Positions 9,217-18,975 are shown, numbered from the stretch's first letter. The stretch: DNA of 64,000 nucleotides from Bacillus_I endophytica_A (GCF_026790145.1 NZ_JALAMS010000014.1:141163-205162), one strand, 5' to 3'. Made by a program: numbers and translations. Notes: generated from the letters alone by a model not told the origin.

Positions 9217-9255
9217 AAAGTCCAGATCCCTTTTAGACAAAGGATCTGGACTTTT
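9217..9255. terminator. Strong hairpin terminator
   Basis: AAAAGTCCAGATCC pairs perfectly with GGATCTGGACTTTT across a short loop. It lies between convergent tatC and methyltransferase genes and suits both. Confidence 0.8.
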
Positions 9256-9358
9256 CTCACTTCCCCCAAGATACATTATGTGAACCAAAAATTAGAAATG
9301 ATTTTTACGCTCTCGCTCCATCTTTTTAACAAATGATCTATATACTAAAATCTTCATA

Positions 9359-10006
9359 TTAATCTTTTATTAACACAGCTCTAAAACAATTTAGCTCTCC
9401 CCATATTGTTGAAACTAAAACATTAGAGGGTTTATCAAATGAGTAATCACCATGAAATTTCAATTTCACCTTATCAAGCAGTACCTTTAATTCCCCTAAA
9501 TTAATAGCAGGATAGTCAAAGGTAACGATAAGTAAGCCTTGATCTTTTAATGTTCTCCTAAATTCTTTAAAGGTTTGCTCCATATCCTCTTTACTTAGAT
9601 GTTCTAAAACAGAGATACAGAAAATTTTATCAAAACTCTTGTTTTGATATGGGAGGTTTGTCAAAGAGGACTGAGAAAAATGGATAGGATTGAAAGAATG
9701 ATTAAGAAAAGAGTCGTCAATTACGGTTCCATAAGTATCCTCAATATCTTTAAGGATAGAGGATTTGGATAGAATTCTGCCATCAATATCACAAGCGTAT
9801 ACTTCTTTGCATTTATCAGCTAAATAAAATTTTAATGGATGAGAAAGTCCACAGGCTGCATCTAATACAATATCCTCAGTCTCAGCAAAATTCTTTGCCC
9901 ATTCATATTCATGTGGTCTAGTCTCCCAGGTATTTGGCAAGTTAAAGACAAAATGCTTTGAATACGGATCAGTTTCAAGGATAAATCTTGAAGTAAATAT
10001 ACTCAT
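9359..10006 (-). CDS. Class I SAM-dependent methyltransferase
   Basis: 215 residues. The SAM-binding motif I appears as LDAACGLSHPLK (about residues 47-58), motif II as YACDID, and the post-motif strand as FDKIFCISVLEHL, all typical of class I methyltransferases with a VLEHL helix. The ATG at 10006 has a GGAGG-type site. It lies 35 nt after a second methyltransferase gene, so both form an operon. The acceptor substrate cannot be inferred. Confidence 0.75.
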   Translation of the reverse strand: MSIFTSRFILETDPYSKHFVFNLPNTWETRPHEYEWAKNFAETEDIVLDAACGLSHPLKFYLADKCKEVYACDIDGRILSKSSILKDIEDTYGTVIDDSFLNHSFNPIHFSQSSLTNLPYQNKSFDKIFCISVLEHLSKEDMEQTFKEFRRTLKDQGLLIVTFDYPAINLGELKVLLDKVKLKFHGDYSFDKPSNVLVSTIWGELNCFRAVLIKD

Positions 10007-10041
10007 CGTTCTCCTCCTTTGGCTGAGGATAAATCATATTG

Positions 10042-10656
10042 CTAAACTTTTTCTAAGATAATAAAACTTGCTCCTGACAATTCTTTATATTTTTGCTCAA
10101 TAATTTCCATGACTTTGTAGTCTCCGTATTTAGATAAGCAACTTAAAATATCGCGATCCTGAATTGTTGGAATACCATACACAAACTCTTCTGGTTTAGT
10201 AATCCTCGTATACAAAATAATATAAGAAGCTTTGCAAGAAAAAATATCATCTAAAGTTTTCCAGAAATCTTCTTCATTTGTAATATGATATAAAACGTCT
10301 AAACACACTACTAAATCGCTTGTGAAATAGCCATTATTCATAAAATATTTAGGATTATATAGGAGAAAACTTTTTGTCTCCTCTTTTTCAAACGTCTTTG
10401 AGCATATATCTATAGACGTTGGTGAAATATCCATCCCTAAGTAGTTAGGATAATTCATATATTTCAATTGGTTTCCATCTCCACATCCAAATTCGATCAC
10501 CTTGTGAATTTGTTTCTTATTTATAAACTGATTAATTATATTCGCCTTGAATTGTGCTAAAACTCCGTAAGACCCTTTTCCCGAATTCCCTCCATTTGAA
10601 TAATTCTCTTCCCAATAGTCAATATAGCTAAATTTTTCTCCAGTTTTATCGCCCAT
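10042..10656 (-). CDS. Class I SAM-dependent methyltransferase
   Basis: 204 residues. Motif I is EFGCGDGNQLKYM (about residue 57), followed by LGMDISP and a VVCLDVLYHI motif IV region. It resembles small methyltransferases of the Methyltransf_23/25 type. It is first in a two-gene operon with the methyltransferase at 9359-10006. The two proteins are not close copies, so successive methylations or different acceptors are possible. No modification target or biosynthetic genes lie beside them. Confidence 0.72.
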   Translation of the reverse strand: MGDKTGEKFSYIDYWEENYSNGGNSGKGSYGVLAQFKANIINQFINKKQIHKVIEFGCGDGNQLKYMNYPNYLGMDISPTSIDICSKTFEKEETKSFLLYNPKYFMNNGYFTSDLVVCLDVLYHITNEEDFWKTLDDIFSCKASYIILYTRITKPEEFVYGIPTIQDRDILSCLSKYGDYKVMEIIEQKYKELSGASFIILEKV

Positions 10657-11082
10657 ACTTTCACTCCCTCAAAAATAATTGAAAGTGAATTCCCCTTACT
10701 GTTAGCCCTTCACTCCTGTTATAACTGTTTTTATACAGCTTTATTATTCATGGATTCGTAATTTATACCTTGCTATTCATATGCTATTGATAAAAGAAAA
10801 AGAACTCTCCTTATTGCCCGGAAAAGCTCTTTTTTCCCCTTCTTAAATTGAATATATATATCTTCTGTATATCTAACGAGGGACCTCTCATTTTATTTAA
10901 ACGGTTTTTCCCCTTACGTTCTTCGCTTTTATTAAAGTACGATCATTTATTTTATGTCTTTTTCTTAGAAATGGAGACGAGACTTGTTATTGTAGTGAGA
11001 TGGTTATGACGAACCTTATAAATATTAGGGATAATTTCACTGCTCTCAAACTGTCCCTTGTTTTCCAAAAAGTTTTATGCCT
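10657..11082. other. Gene-free stretch
   Basis: No coding frame with a ribosome site was seen. An imperfect hairpin near 10800-10845 (AAGAGCT-type arms ending in a T-run on the plus strand) may be a weak terminator. The part after 10900 is the downstream region of the permease. Confidence 0.4.
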
Positions 11083-12525
11083 TTACATTCCCAAAGCATT
11101 TCTTTTATCCTTAGATCTGTCAAACATACTGAGATATATTGCTACTATACTAATGAGAATGATTACTGCTCCCGAGATAATTAAGGATGCATTTAATAAT
11201 AAAATAAACCCTAATCCTGCTACAGAAGTGATCGTGGAAAGTATGGTCCATGTTGAAAATGTTTCCTTCATGCTTAACCCAAAATATTCTTTAATCATCC
11301 AAAATCCTGCATCATTAACATGAGAGCAAATTGAGCTACCTGCTCCAGTTGCAAGAGTTACTAAGGCTAAATTAGCATCGTATTGAGCCAGCATTGGAAT
11401 AACTAATCCTGAAGTAGATATAGCTGCAACTGTAGCTGACCCTAAAGATATACGTAATATCGCGGCAACTAACCAAGCAAGTATAATAGGTGACATTGAA
11501 GTTCCTTTAAATAATTCTGCTACATAGTCCCCTACCCCTCCATCAATTAGTACTTGCTTGAAAGCACCTCCACCTCCGATAATTAATAGCATCATACCAA
11601 TTGATGCTATTGATGATGTACAAGAATCCATCACTTCTTTTATTGGAGTATTTCTCGCTATTCCCATTGTATAGAATGCAAGAAATAAAGATATTAACAT
11701 TGCAGACGAAGGGTTTCCTATAAGACGGACAATTTCTATTAATGTATTATCTTCAAATCTTACTGATTTTTGAACCATATCAAGAATTGTAGATATAGCC
11801 ATTAATAAAACAGGGAACATTGCAGTCAATACACTTATCCCAAAACCTGGTGTTTCTTCAAATTGGAATGTTTTTTGTTCGCCTAAAGAAGCTATATTAC
11901 CTGTTTTGTTAAATGCATTAGGTACAATTTTTTTAGCAAGCTTCGTATATAGAGGACCTGCTAAAATGACGGTTGGTATTGCAACAATAATACCGTAAAG
12001 TAAAACTAATCCAATATCTGCACCATATTCACCAGCTATTACTGTTGGTCCTGGATGTGGAGGTAAGAAACTATGAGTTGCTAATAAGGCTGCAGCTATA
12101 GGGATACCTAGGTGTAAAATAGAAACTCTTAATTCTTTCGCAATTGAAAATACAATTGGAATTAATAAAACTAATCCTACTTCAAAAAATAGTGCTATAC
12201 CCACAATAAACGAAGCAACTACAACAGCCCACTGAATTCTTTTTTCTCCAAATTTGTTAATTAAGGTTATTGCAATACGCTGGGCTCCCCCTGCATCAGC
12301 AATTAACCTACCAAGCATTGCACCAAGTCCAAATATTAAAGCTATATGACCAAGTGTACCTCCTAATCCGCCTTCAATTGATGTAACAACATTTCCTAGA
12401 GGCATTCCTAGTGCTAAAGATACAATAAAAGATACAATAATTAATGAAACAAATGTATTTAATTTGAATCCAGTAATCAAAATTAGCAACAGAATAATCC
12501 CAATCGCTACTATAAGTAATGGCAT
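11083..12525 (-). CDS. GntP-family permease, probable pentonate/gluconate importer
   Basis: A 480-residue polytopic membrane protein. The sequence LAWLVAAILRISLGSATVAAIST is the hallmark loop of GntP-type gluconate:H+ symporters, and FLPPHPGPTV matches the family's conserved loop. It lies downstream of the YjhG-type dehydratase in the same direction but 295 nt away, with a catabolite-responsive-element-like site between. With the neighbouring aldonate pathway it is likely to import xylonate, arabinonate or gluconate. Confidence 0.9.
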   Translation of the reverse strand: MPLLIVAIGIILLLILITGFKLNTFVSLIIVSFIVSLALGMPLGNVVTSIEGGLGGTLGHIALIFGLGAMLGRLIADAGGAQRIAITLINKFGEKRIQWAVVVASFIVGIALFFEVGLVLLIPIVFSIAKELRVSILHLGIPIAAALLATHSFLPPHPGPTVIAGEYGADIGLVLLYGIIVAIPTVILAGPLYTKLAKKIVPNAFNKTGNIASLGEQKTFQFEETPGFGISVLTAMFPVLLMAISTILDMVQKSVRFEDNTLIEIVRLIGNPSSAMLISLFLAFYTMGIARNTPIKEVMDSCTSSIASIGMMLLIIGGGGAFKQVLIDGGVGDYVAELFKGTSMSPIILAWLVAAILRISLGSATVAAISTSGLVIPMLAQYDANLALVTLATGAGSSICSHVNDAGFWMIKEYFGLSMKETFSTWTILSTITSVAGLGFILLLNASLIISGAVIILISIVAIYLSMFDRSKDKRNALGM

Positions 12526-12675
12526 AAGAAACCCCCAAAAAAATAATCAAAATACTTTTATTTTTTCAACTTACTAAAACGCTGATCCTATATTTTAATT
12601 AGTAAGTAACTCTAGGATGTTTATGCTATTTTGTTTACTAGTCATAAAGTTTATTTATTTGAAAAAACAACTCTT

Positions 12676-12689
12676 AGAAACCGCTTTCA
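12676..12689 (-). promoter_or_regulatory. cre-like CcpA site upstream of the permease
   Basis: On the minus strand it reads TGAAAGCGGTTTCT, matching the catabolite-responsive element TGWAANCGNTNWCA at all but the last base. It lies about 150 nt before the GntP start, which fits glucose repression of the permease. A weaker look-alike occurs at 15110-15123. Confidence 0.6.
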
Positions 12690-12819
12690 TTTAAAACCAT
12701 AACAAAATTTTAACGTACACCTATAACCATTCTCCTAACTACTTAATAAACCAGAAGAATAAACTATAAAGTTTAAAAAGCAAGGTCTTAAATGTGCTTT
12801 AAAGTTGTGCAACAATAGA

Positions 12820-14808
12820 TTAATTTTGAACTAGTGTTTTTTCTTCACCTAATGCTTTTACTCCAGCTTTTAGAACTTCAATAATTCGATCTGTATCATA
12901 GATATTTCCGCGCCAAGTTCCTCCACTTACGGATTGAAGCGCAGCCCATAAACGAGTATCATCTGGAAGACCAGGATCCGGTTTGAGGTCTGGATGAAGG
13001 TCACGTTCTTTCAAGACTTTAGTTGCTTTTTCTAAAGAAAGTCTTTCGTTCTCCGTTCCAACAAAATTAATGGAACCTACTAACTGATTGCGGTCAACAA
13101 TGATTTCAATTACATCTCCATCACGCAATTTCCCAATTGCTCCCCCAGCCAATGCCTCAGGTCCAACATGTCCAATACATGCGCCAGTGGAAACACCTGA
13201 AAACCGCGCATCTGTAATCAAGGAGACATGTTTTCCAAAAGACAAATGTTTTAATGCCGATGTTAGTTGATATGTTTCCTCCATCCCTGTTCCTGAAGGA
13301 CCACCGCCCATAACAACCATTATATCTCCTGCTTCAATCCCTCCTGTTTTAATCGCTTTTATGGCTGCTTTTTCCGAAGTAAAGACCTTAGCTTTTCCTG
13401 TATGTCGATACACTCCGTCTTCGTCTACCATAGATGGATCAATGGAAGTTGATTTAATTACTGACCCTTCAGGAGCGATATTTCCTTTTGGGAATGTAAC
13501 TGTAGAAGTTAGACCTTTTTCTTTTGCTTTGACTGGGTCCATGATAATATCATCAGGATTAATTCCATCAGTTTCTAACAAGTGTTTTTTCATCATTGCA
13601 CGTCTTTCTGATTTTTCCCACCAATCGAGGTTTGCACCAAGGGTTTCTCCGGTAACTGTTAATACATCTTCATGTAAGACACCTAATTTTTTCAAATGAA
13701 GCATAACCTCTGGAACCCCGCCTGCTAGGAATGCCTTAACCGTTGTGTGACCAACAGGACCATTTGGTAGTACATCAACTAAGCGAGGAACTTTCTTATT
13801 GATTCTAGTCCAATCTTCAACAGTGGGTATCTTACACTTAGCTGCATGAGCAATTGCTGGGATATGAAGTAATAAATTTGTTGAACCTCCGAAGGCCGCG
13901 TGAATCACCATAGCATTTTCTATCGCTTTGTCCGTAATAATATCTTTGGTAGATATGTTTTTCTTCTCCAATTCTAAAGCTGCATGTGCTGATTGCTTAG
14001 CCATCTCAATCCAAATTGGCTGACCTGAAGGGGCTAATGCCGAGTGAGGTAAAGCCATTCCAATAGCTTCTGCAACGACTTGGGAGGTGCCAGCTGTACC
14101 AAGAAATTGACATCCTCCTCCTGGTGTAGCACAAGCACGACATCCGAGGTCAGCAGCTTCTTGTAAAGTAATTTCGTTGTTTGCATATCTCGCTCCAATT
14201 GTTTGAATCTTTCCTGCGTCTTCTCCATTTGTAGGTGGAAGAGTAACACCTCCAGGGACAATAATAGTTGGCAAGTCATGCATTGATGCTAAAGCTATCG
14301 TCATTGCTGGAAGACCTTTATCACATGTAGCTACCCCAATAATTGCACGACGTGTAGGCAATGATCGAATTAATCTTCGATAAACTATAGCCGCATCGTT
14401 TCGAAAAGGAAGAGAATCAAACATACCGGTAGTTCCTTGAGAACGGCCATCACATGGATCACTTACGAATCCTGCAAAAGGAACCCCTCCTTGTCTATTA
14501 ATCTCTTCAGCTGACGCCTTCATTAATAAACCTATTTCCCAATGGCCAGTATGATAGCCTAATGCAATTGGAGTACCATCATGATTCCTAATTCCACCTT
14601 GAGTACCTAGGATTAAAACTTGTTTTCCAAGTAGGTTTGAAGGTGTCCATCCCATTCCAACATTTTGAGATAATCCAAAAAGGTCACCACTTGGTGAATC
14701 TAGCAACATTTCTGATGTAAGTGGGAGTGAACCATCTGCCCCTTTTGAATGAGTTTGAACTTTATAAAGAGATACATCCTCTTCGCCAAATATCGATTGC
14801 AATGACAT
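12820..14808 (-). CDS. YjhG/YagF-type D-xylonate (sugar acid) dehydratase
   Basis: 662 residues of the IlvD/Edd superfamily. It follows the E. coli YjhG/YagF xylonate dehydratase subgroup closely, including the long N-terminal region. Fe-S ligand regions are visible as DPCDGRSQGTTGM, ATCDKGLPA and PGGGCQFLGTAGTSQ, and SLITDARFSGVSTGACIGH is the conserved C-terminal signature. It removes water from an aldonate (xylonate or a related pentonate) to give the 2-keto-3-deoxy acid, the first cytoplasmic step of this island. An IclR-type palindrome lies 175 nt upstream. A strong AAAGGAGG site precedes ATG 14808. Confidence 0.9.
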   Translation of the reverse strand: MSLQSIFGEEDVSLYKVQTHSKGADGSLPLTSEMLLDSPSGDLFGLSQNVGMGWTPSNLLGKQVLILGTQGGIRNHDGTPIALGYHTGHWEIGLLMKASAEEINRQGGVPFAGFVSDPCDGRSQGTTGMFDSLPFRNDAAIVYRRLIRSLPTRRAIIGVATCDKGLPAMTIALASMHDLPTIIVPGGVTLPPTNGEDAGKIQTIGARYANNEITLQEAADLGCRACATPGGGCQFLGTAGTSQVVAEAIGMALPHSALAPSGQPIWIEMAKQSAHAALELEKKNISTKDIITDKAIENAMVIHAAFGGSTNLLLHIPAIAHAAKCKIPTVEDWTRINKKVPRLVDVLPNGPVGHTTVKAFLAGGVPEVMLHLKKLGVLHEDVLTVTGETLGANLDWWEKSERRAMMKKHLLETDGINPDDIIMDPVKAKEKGLTSTVTFPKGNIAPEGSVIKSTSIDPSMVDEDGVYRHTGKAKVFTSEKAAIKAIKTGGIEAGDIMVVMGGGPSGTGMEETYQLTSALKHLSFGKHVSLITDARFSGVSTGACIGHVGPEALAGGAIGKLRDGDVIEIIVDRNQLVGSINFVGTENERLSLEKATKVLKERDLHPDLKPDPGLPDDTRLWAALQSVSGGTWRGNIYDTDRIIEVLKAGVKALGEEKTLVQN

Positions 14809-14981
14809 ATGTATTCCTCCTTTAATAAGATTTTTTTATTTTAGTTTCTTACATAGCTTACTGTTAATTTTGGACCTATATTTATAGTAATTACTATCAT
14901 GCTTGCCTACTACTAATTCAATAACATTAAATATTCTTAGGACTGTCTATCTTTGTATATTTTCTATATAAACCTCCTTTT

Positions 14982-14998
14982 GTTTTATAATATAAAAC
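14982..14998. promoter_or_regulatory. Probable IclR operator 1
   Basis: A perfect palindrome, GTTTTATAATATAAAAC, 8+1+8, extending two bases more on each side. It lies upstream of the dehydratase, identical to the site before the keto-acid dehydratase and nearly identical to the one before iclR. Confidence 0.75.
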
Positions 14999-15413
14999 AA
15001 AGTTTATCTATATTAAACTTTTGTTGCCATTTAATAATAATCATATTTTTTCTGAAAAGTCAATTAATTTAATAAAGCCAATTATAGAGTAAGATTTCAT
15101 GTTACTTACAAGAAACCGCTACATTTTACTCATATCTACATTAGTATTCTAAAAAGGAATCTAATTGTTTTAAAAAATAGAGGGTATAATTCTAAAAAAT
15201 ACTAGTTTCTATCAAGATTTTAACTCTTATAAATCTTGCGTAGATAATTGTATGACTTAATAACTTTGTTTTGTAGAATAAGAATTATAAATGAATCCTT
15301 TAGAATTTTTCTTTGTCCGAAAGATATTCAAGTATTTAATTATGTTTCTTGACTTTTTTAAAAAACTAGTATTATATTTGAATTGTAAGAATAGTTTGTA
15401 ATAATAAAAACAA

Positions 15414-15430
15414 GTTTTATAATTTAAAAC
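15414..15430. promoter_or_regulatory. Probable IclR operator 2 (autoregulatory)
   Basis: GTTTTATAATTTAAAAC, one mismatch from a perfect palindrome. It ends a few bases before the ribosome site of iclR, so bound protein should block its own transcription. Confidence 0.75.
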
Positions 15431-15445
15431 AAGTAGGTGAAATTC

Positions 15446-16213
15446 ATGCCTGTTATTCAATCAGTAGATCGTGCTCTTCGTATTCTTGATCTGTTTGACG
15501 AGCATACAACAGAATTGAAAATAACAGATATAAGTAATCAGTTAGGACTTCACAAGAGTACTGTTCATTCTTTATTGAAAACGCTTTTAAATCATGGCTA
15601 TATCAGTCAAAACCCTGAAAATGGGAAGTATAGATTGGGAATGAAGCTCTTTGAAAGAGGAAACTATGTCATTCAGTCTTTAGATGTTAGAGGTTTATCA
15701 AAAAAATACTTAATGGATTTATCAGTGAAAACCGGACAGACTGCCCACTTAGTTATACTCGATGGTAAAGAAGGAGTTTATATTGATAAAGTTGAAGGCC
15801 CTATGGCTGTTATTCTTTATTCCAAAATAGGGAAACGAATCCCCCTTCACTGCTCCGCGGTTGGTAAAGCTTTAATAGCTTTTAAAGACCAGGAAGAGAT
15901 AAAACAAATTCTAAATGAATATGACTATTTTAAACAAACTGAATTTACCATTACAAATGAATCTGAATTTTTGCGTGAGCTTCAACGAGTTCAATCTCAA
16001 GGGTATGCAGTTGATAACCAGGAAAATGAGCCAGGTGTTCGCTGTATTGCAGCACCTATTCGAAATCATGAGAATAAAGTCATTGCGGCTATTAGCCTTT
16101 CTACACTTATAGCTCGTGTGGATGACGCTCAGTTAGAGACTTTTAGTAAGCAACTGAAACAAACAGCTTTCCAATTATCAGAACAAATGGGAAATGGGAT
16201 ACCAATTTCATAG
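15446..16213 (+). CDS. IclR-family transcriptional regulator of the pentonate island
   Basis: About 255 residues. N-terminal winged helix-turn-helix (LKITDISNQLGLHKSTVHSLLKTL, given here only by its ends: residues about 25-48), then an IclR effector domain with the conserved LHCSAVGKALIA and GVRCIAAPI segments. Start placed at ATG 15446 because AGGTGA overlaps the in-frame GTG at 15437. It is divergent from the dehydratase and followed by the keto-acid dehydratase. Members of this family usually repress and are released by a pathway sugar acid. Confidence 0.9.
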   Translation: MPVIQSVDRALRILDLFDEHTTELKITDISNQLGLHKSTVHSLLKTLLNHGYISQNPENGKYRLGMKLFERGNYVIQSLDVRGLSKKYLMDLSVKTGQTAHLVILDGKEGVYIDKVEGPMAVILYSKIGKRIPLHCSAVGKALIAFKDQEEIKQILNEYDYFKQTEFTITNESEFLRELQRVQSQGYAVDNQENEPGVRCIAAPIRNHENKVIAAISLSTLIARVDDAQLETFSKQLKQTAFQLSEQMGNGIPIS

Positions 16214-16252
16214 AGATGGTTCCCTTCTCTTTTGTCCATATATAAAAACTCA

Positions 16253-16269
16253 GTTTTATAATATAAAAC
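16253..16269. promoter_or_regulatory. Probable IclR operator 3
   Basis: A second perfect GTTTTATAATATAAAAC, just before the GGAGG and start of the 16287 gene. Confidence 0.75.
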
Positions 16270-16286
16270 AATAGGAGGCTATTTTT

Positions 16287-17180
16287 ATGCGTATTATCCG
16301 ATATTTAAATGAGCATTCACAAGCAATTCTAGCAGCTGTTACAAATGAGGGAAAAGTATACCCTCTTCCTCAAGAAGGATTAATTGAATTAATTCAACAG
16401 GCAAACGCACAAAATGTTTCTCCACTTTCTTTTGTAGAATTTACTATCTCCAAGTCAAAACCTATTCAATACTCTGTAGAAGATTTATCGTTACTTGTTC
16501 CTATTGTAGCTGAAGAAGTATGGGCGTCCGGTGTTACATATGAGCGTAGTCGCGATGCACGTAACTATGAAGCAACAGGTGGAAAACTTGATGCAACTAC
16601 TTTCTATGACAAGATATATGAGGCTGAACGTCCAGAAATTTTCTTTAAGTCTACCGCTGCTCGTACAGTTGGTCCAGGACAAGAAGTTTACATCCGTAGT
16701 GATTCTAATTGGCAAATTCCTGAGCCAGAATTGGGCCTTGTTATTAATCGAGATGGTGAAATTCTTGGATATACGATTGGAAATGATATGAGTTGTCGTG
16801 ACATTGAAGGAGAGAACCCGCTTTACCTCCCGCAAGCAAAAATGTGGAAAAACTCTTGTTCCATTGGACCGGCAATTCTCCTTGCAGAGTCCGTAAAAGA
16901 TCCCTACAATTTTGACATCACATGTCGAATCTACCGCAATGACGAGCTTATAGTAGAGGGAAAAGCGAATACTAACCAGTTAAAAAGAAAATTTGATGAA
17001 TTAATCTCTTTCCTCATCCGCGACAATGAAATTTTTGACGGTACTATATTATTAACTGGTACGTGTATTATTCCATCAAATGACTTTACCTTATTAGATG
17101 GCGATCAGATTGAAATTGAGATCTCTAATATTGGTGTCTTGAAAAATCGTGTAAAGTTACCAAATAACATTTTAGTTTGA
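16287..17180 (+). CDS. FAH-family 2-keto-3-deoxy-pentonate dehydratase
   Basis: 297 residues of the fumarylacetoacetate hydrolase fold. The segment VTYERSRDAR and the acidic metal ligands around EPELGLVI follow 2-keto-3-deoxy-D-arabinonate/xylonate dehydratases of the Weimberg pathway rather than ordinary FAH hydrolases. It should convert 2-keto-3-deoxy-pentonate to 2-oxoglutarate semialdehyde, using Mg2+. Strong GGAGG and an operator precede it; the aldehyde dehydrogenase for its product follows 150 nt later. The reaction is inferred from subgroup and neighbours, not proven by any single residue. Confidence 0.85.
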   Translation: MRIIRYLNEHSQAILAAVTNEGKVYPLPQEGLIELIQQANAQNVSPLSFVEFTISKSKPIQYSVEDLSLLVPIVAEEVWASGVTYERSRDARNYEATGGKLDATTFYDKIYEAERPEIFFKSTAARTVGPGQEVYIRSDSNWQIPEPELGLVINRDGEILGYTIGNDMSCRDIEGENPLYLPQAKMWKNSCSIGPAILLAESVKDPYNFDITCRIYRNDELIVEGKANTNQLKRKFDELISFLIRDNEIFDGTILLTGTCIIPSNDFTLLDGDQIEIEISNIGVLKNRVKLPNNILV

Positions 17181-17329
17181 GTAAATCAGATAGCACAATA
17201 ACCATATAGAAAAACACTGGTCTAATTTTACTTTTCTAAATTTTCGATAAAGTTAACTATAATAAAGACTTTAGCATTCAATATTTCGGGATTAAGCAAA
17301 CTATTTCATGAAATATGGGGGTATATAAG

Positions 17330-18796
17330 ATGAGCGTAAAAACAGACGAAAAAACGTATTTAAACTATATCAATGGTAAATGGGTAACGGCTTCTATTCA
17401 AAAAGTTGAGACTAGTATCAATCCAGCCAATCGTCATGAAATCATCGGTTATATACAACAGTCTGAAAAAGAAGATTTAGATTACGCTGTCCTTGCTGCG
17501 AAGGAAGCACAAGTTTTCTGGGGAAAGCTATCTGGTGCTGCCCGCGGAGAGTATTTGTATAAGGTCGCAAACGCACTCGAGCAACGTATTGATGAAATTG
17601 CGGAAACAATGACTCGTGAAATGGGAAAAACATTTCTGGAAGCAAAAGGAGAAACGGCTAGAGGTGTCGCTATCCTTCGTTATTATGCAGGAGAAGGAAT
17701 GAGAAAAATAGGTGACGTAATTCCTTCATCAGATTCTGAGGCACTGATGTTCACTACTCGTGCTCCGCTTGGAGTTGTAGGTGTTATCACACCTTGGAAT
17801 TTTCCAGTAGCAATCCCTATCTGGAAAATAGCACCAGCACTCATTTATGGAAATACTGTTATTCTTAAACCCGCTCAAGAAGCTGCAGTAACTGCAGCCA
17901 AAGTAATAGAATGTTTTGACGAGGCTGGACTTCCAAGGGGTACTATTAATATGGTAACAGGCCCTGGGTCTGTCATTGGTCAAGCGATTACTAACCACCC
18001 GAATATTAATGGAATTACATTCACAGGATCTGATGCAGTTGGTAAGTCAATTGGACTAGGTGCTCTAAAGCGTGGTGCTAAATATCAGTTAGAAATGGGT
18101 GGAAAGAATCCAGTAATTGTAGCCAATGACGCCGATTTAGAACAGGCAGTGGAAGCAACTATTAGTGGAGGCCTCCGTTCTACGGGTCAGAAATGTACAG
18201 CTACAAGCCGTGTAATCGTACAAAGTGAAGTTTACGAGCAGTTCAAAAATAAACTTATTGAAAAGATAAAGGAAATAGAAGTTGGGAATGGGTTAAAAGA
18301 AGATGTATGGATGGGGCCATGTGCAAGTGAAAACCAGCTTAATACAGTACTTTCTTATGTAAAAAAAGGCATAGAAGAAGGTGCAACATTAATTTATGGC
18401 GGTAAACGTATAGAGGATGAAGAATTAGTCAATGGATTCTTTATGGAACCTACTGTTTTTGAAAATGTTAGGAATGGAATGACCATTGCCCAAGAGGAAA
18501 TTTTCGGTCCAGTGCTTGCCCTTATCAAAGTCGAGACTTTAGAAGAAGGGTTACAAATTGCAAACGACGTGAAATTTGGACTAAGTGCTTCCATTTTCAC
18601 TAAAAATATTGGTCGCATGCTTTCTTTTATTAATGAGATGGATGCTAGTCTCGTACGTATTAATGCTGAATCTGCTGGAGTTGAACTGCAAGCCCCATTC
18701 GGCGGAATGAAACAATCTAGCTCCCACTCTCGTGAGCAAGGAGAAGCTGCAATTGAGTTTTTCACTTCTATTAAAACTATATTTGTAAAGGCATAA
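17330..18796 (+). CDS. 2-oxoglutarate semialdehyde dehydrogenase-like aldehyde dehydrogenase
   Basis: About 488 residues, NAD(P)-dependent aldehyde dehydrogenase. Visible: TPWNFPVAIP and FTGSDAVGKSIG for cofactor, LEMGGKNP with the general-base Glu, and the catalytic Cys in STGQKCTATSR. ATG 17330 is chosen over ATG 17315 because GGGGG falls between them. Last step of the island: 2-oxoglutarate semialdehyde to 2-oxoglutarate, feeding the TCA cycle. It is followed by a strong bidirectional terminator. Confidence 0.88.
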   Translation: MSVKTDEKTYLNYINGKWVTASIQKVETSINPANRHEIIGYIQQSEKEDLDYAVLAAKEAQVFWGKLSGAARGEYLYKVANALEQRIDEIAETMTREMGKTFLEAKGETARGVAILRYYAGEGMRKIGDVIPSSDSEALMFTTRAPLGVVGVITPWNFPVAIPIWKIAPALIYGNTVILKPAQEAAVTAAKVIECFDEAGLPRGTINMVTGPGSVIGQAITNHPNINGITFTGSDAVGKSIGLGALKRGAKYQLEMGGKNPVIVANDADLEQAVEATISGGLRSTGQKCTATSRVIVQSEVYEQFKNKLIEKIKEIEVGNGLKEDVWMGPCASENQLNTVLSYVKKGIEEGATLIYGGKRIEDEELVNGFFMEPTVFENVRNGMTIAQEEIFGPVLALIKVETLEEGLQIANDVKFGLSASIFTKNIGRMLSFINEMDASLVRINAESAGVELQAPFGGMKQSSSHSREQGEAAIEFFTSIKTIFVKA

Positions 18797-18884
18797 ATAA
18801 ACTTTCAGAGGCATAGCCCCTATTCATGCTTTATACAGATATGTTCTTGCTATTAGTTATATTCTCATATATAACAACCGGCAT

Positions 18885-18962
18885 AAATAAGAAAAAACAT
18901 AAGGTGTATTCCCTTTGAGCGACAAGAGTATGTGCCTTATTAACTTCCCTGAATTGGATTAG
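18885..18962. repeat. Degenerate copy of the dispersed hairpin family
   Basis: ATAAGGTGTA and ATGTGCCTTAT form an imperfect stem. The downstream flank, ACTTCCCTGAATT, matches the flank of the 39868 copy (ACTTTCCTGAATT). Confidence 0.45.
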
Positions 18963-18975
18963 GGATTTAAAATCT

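Noticed and set aside
15110..15123. Second cre-like site near the dehydratase promoter
   Set aside because: Only the CGGTTTC half matches; too weak.
15257..15460. Minus-strand frame over the iclR promoter
   Set aside because: Overlaps operator and start of iclR, extreme Phe/Tyr/Lys/Asn content of AT-rich noise, no ribosome site.
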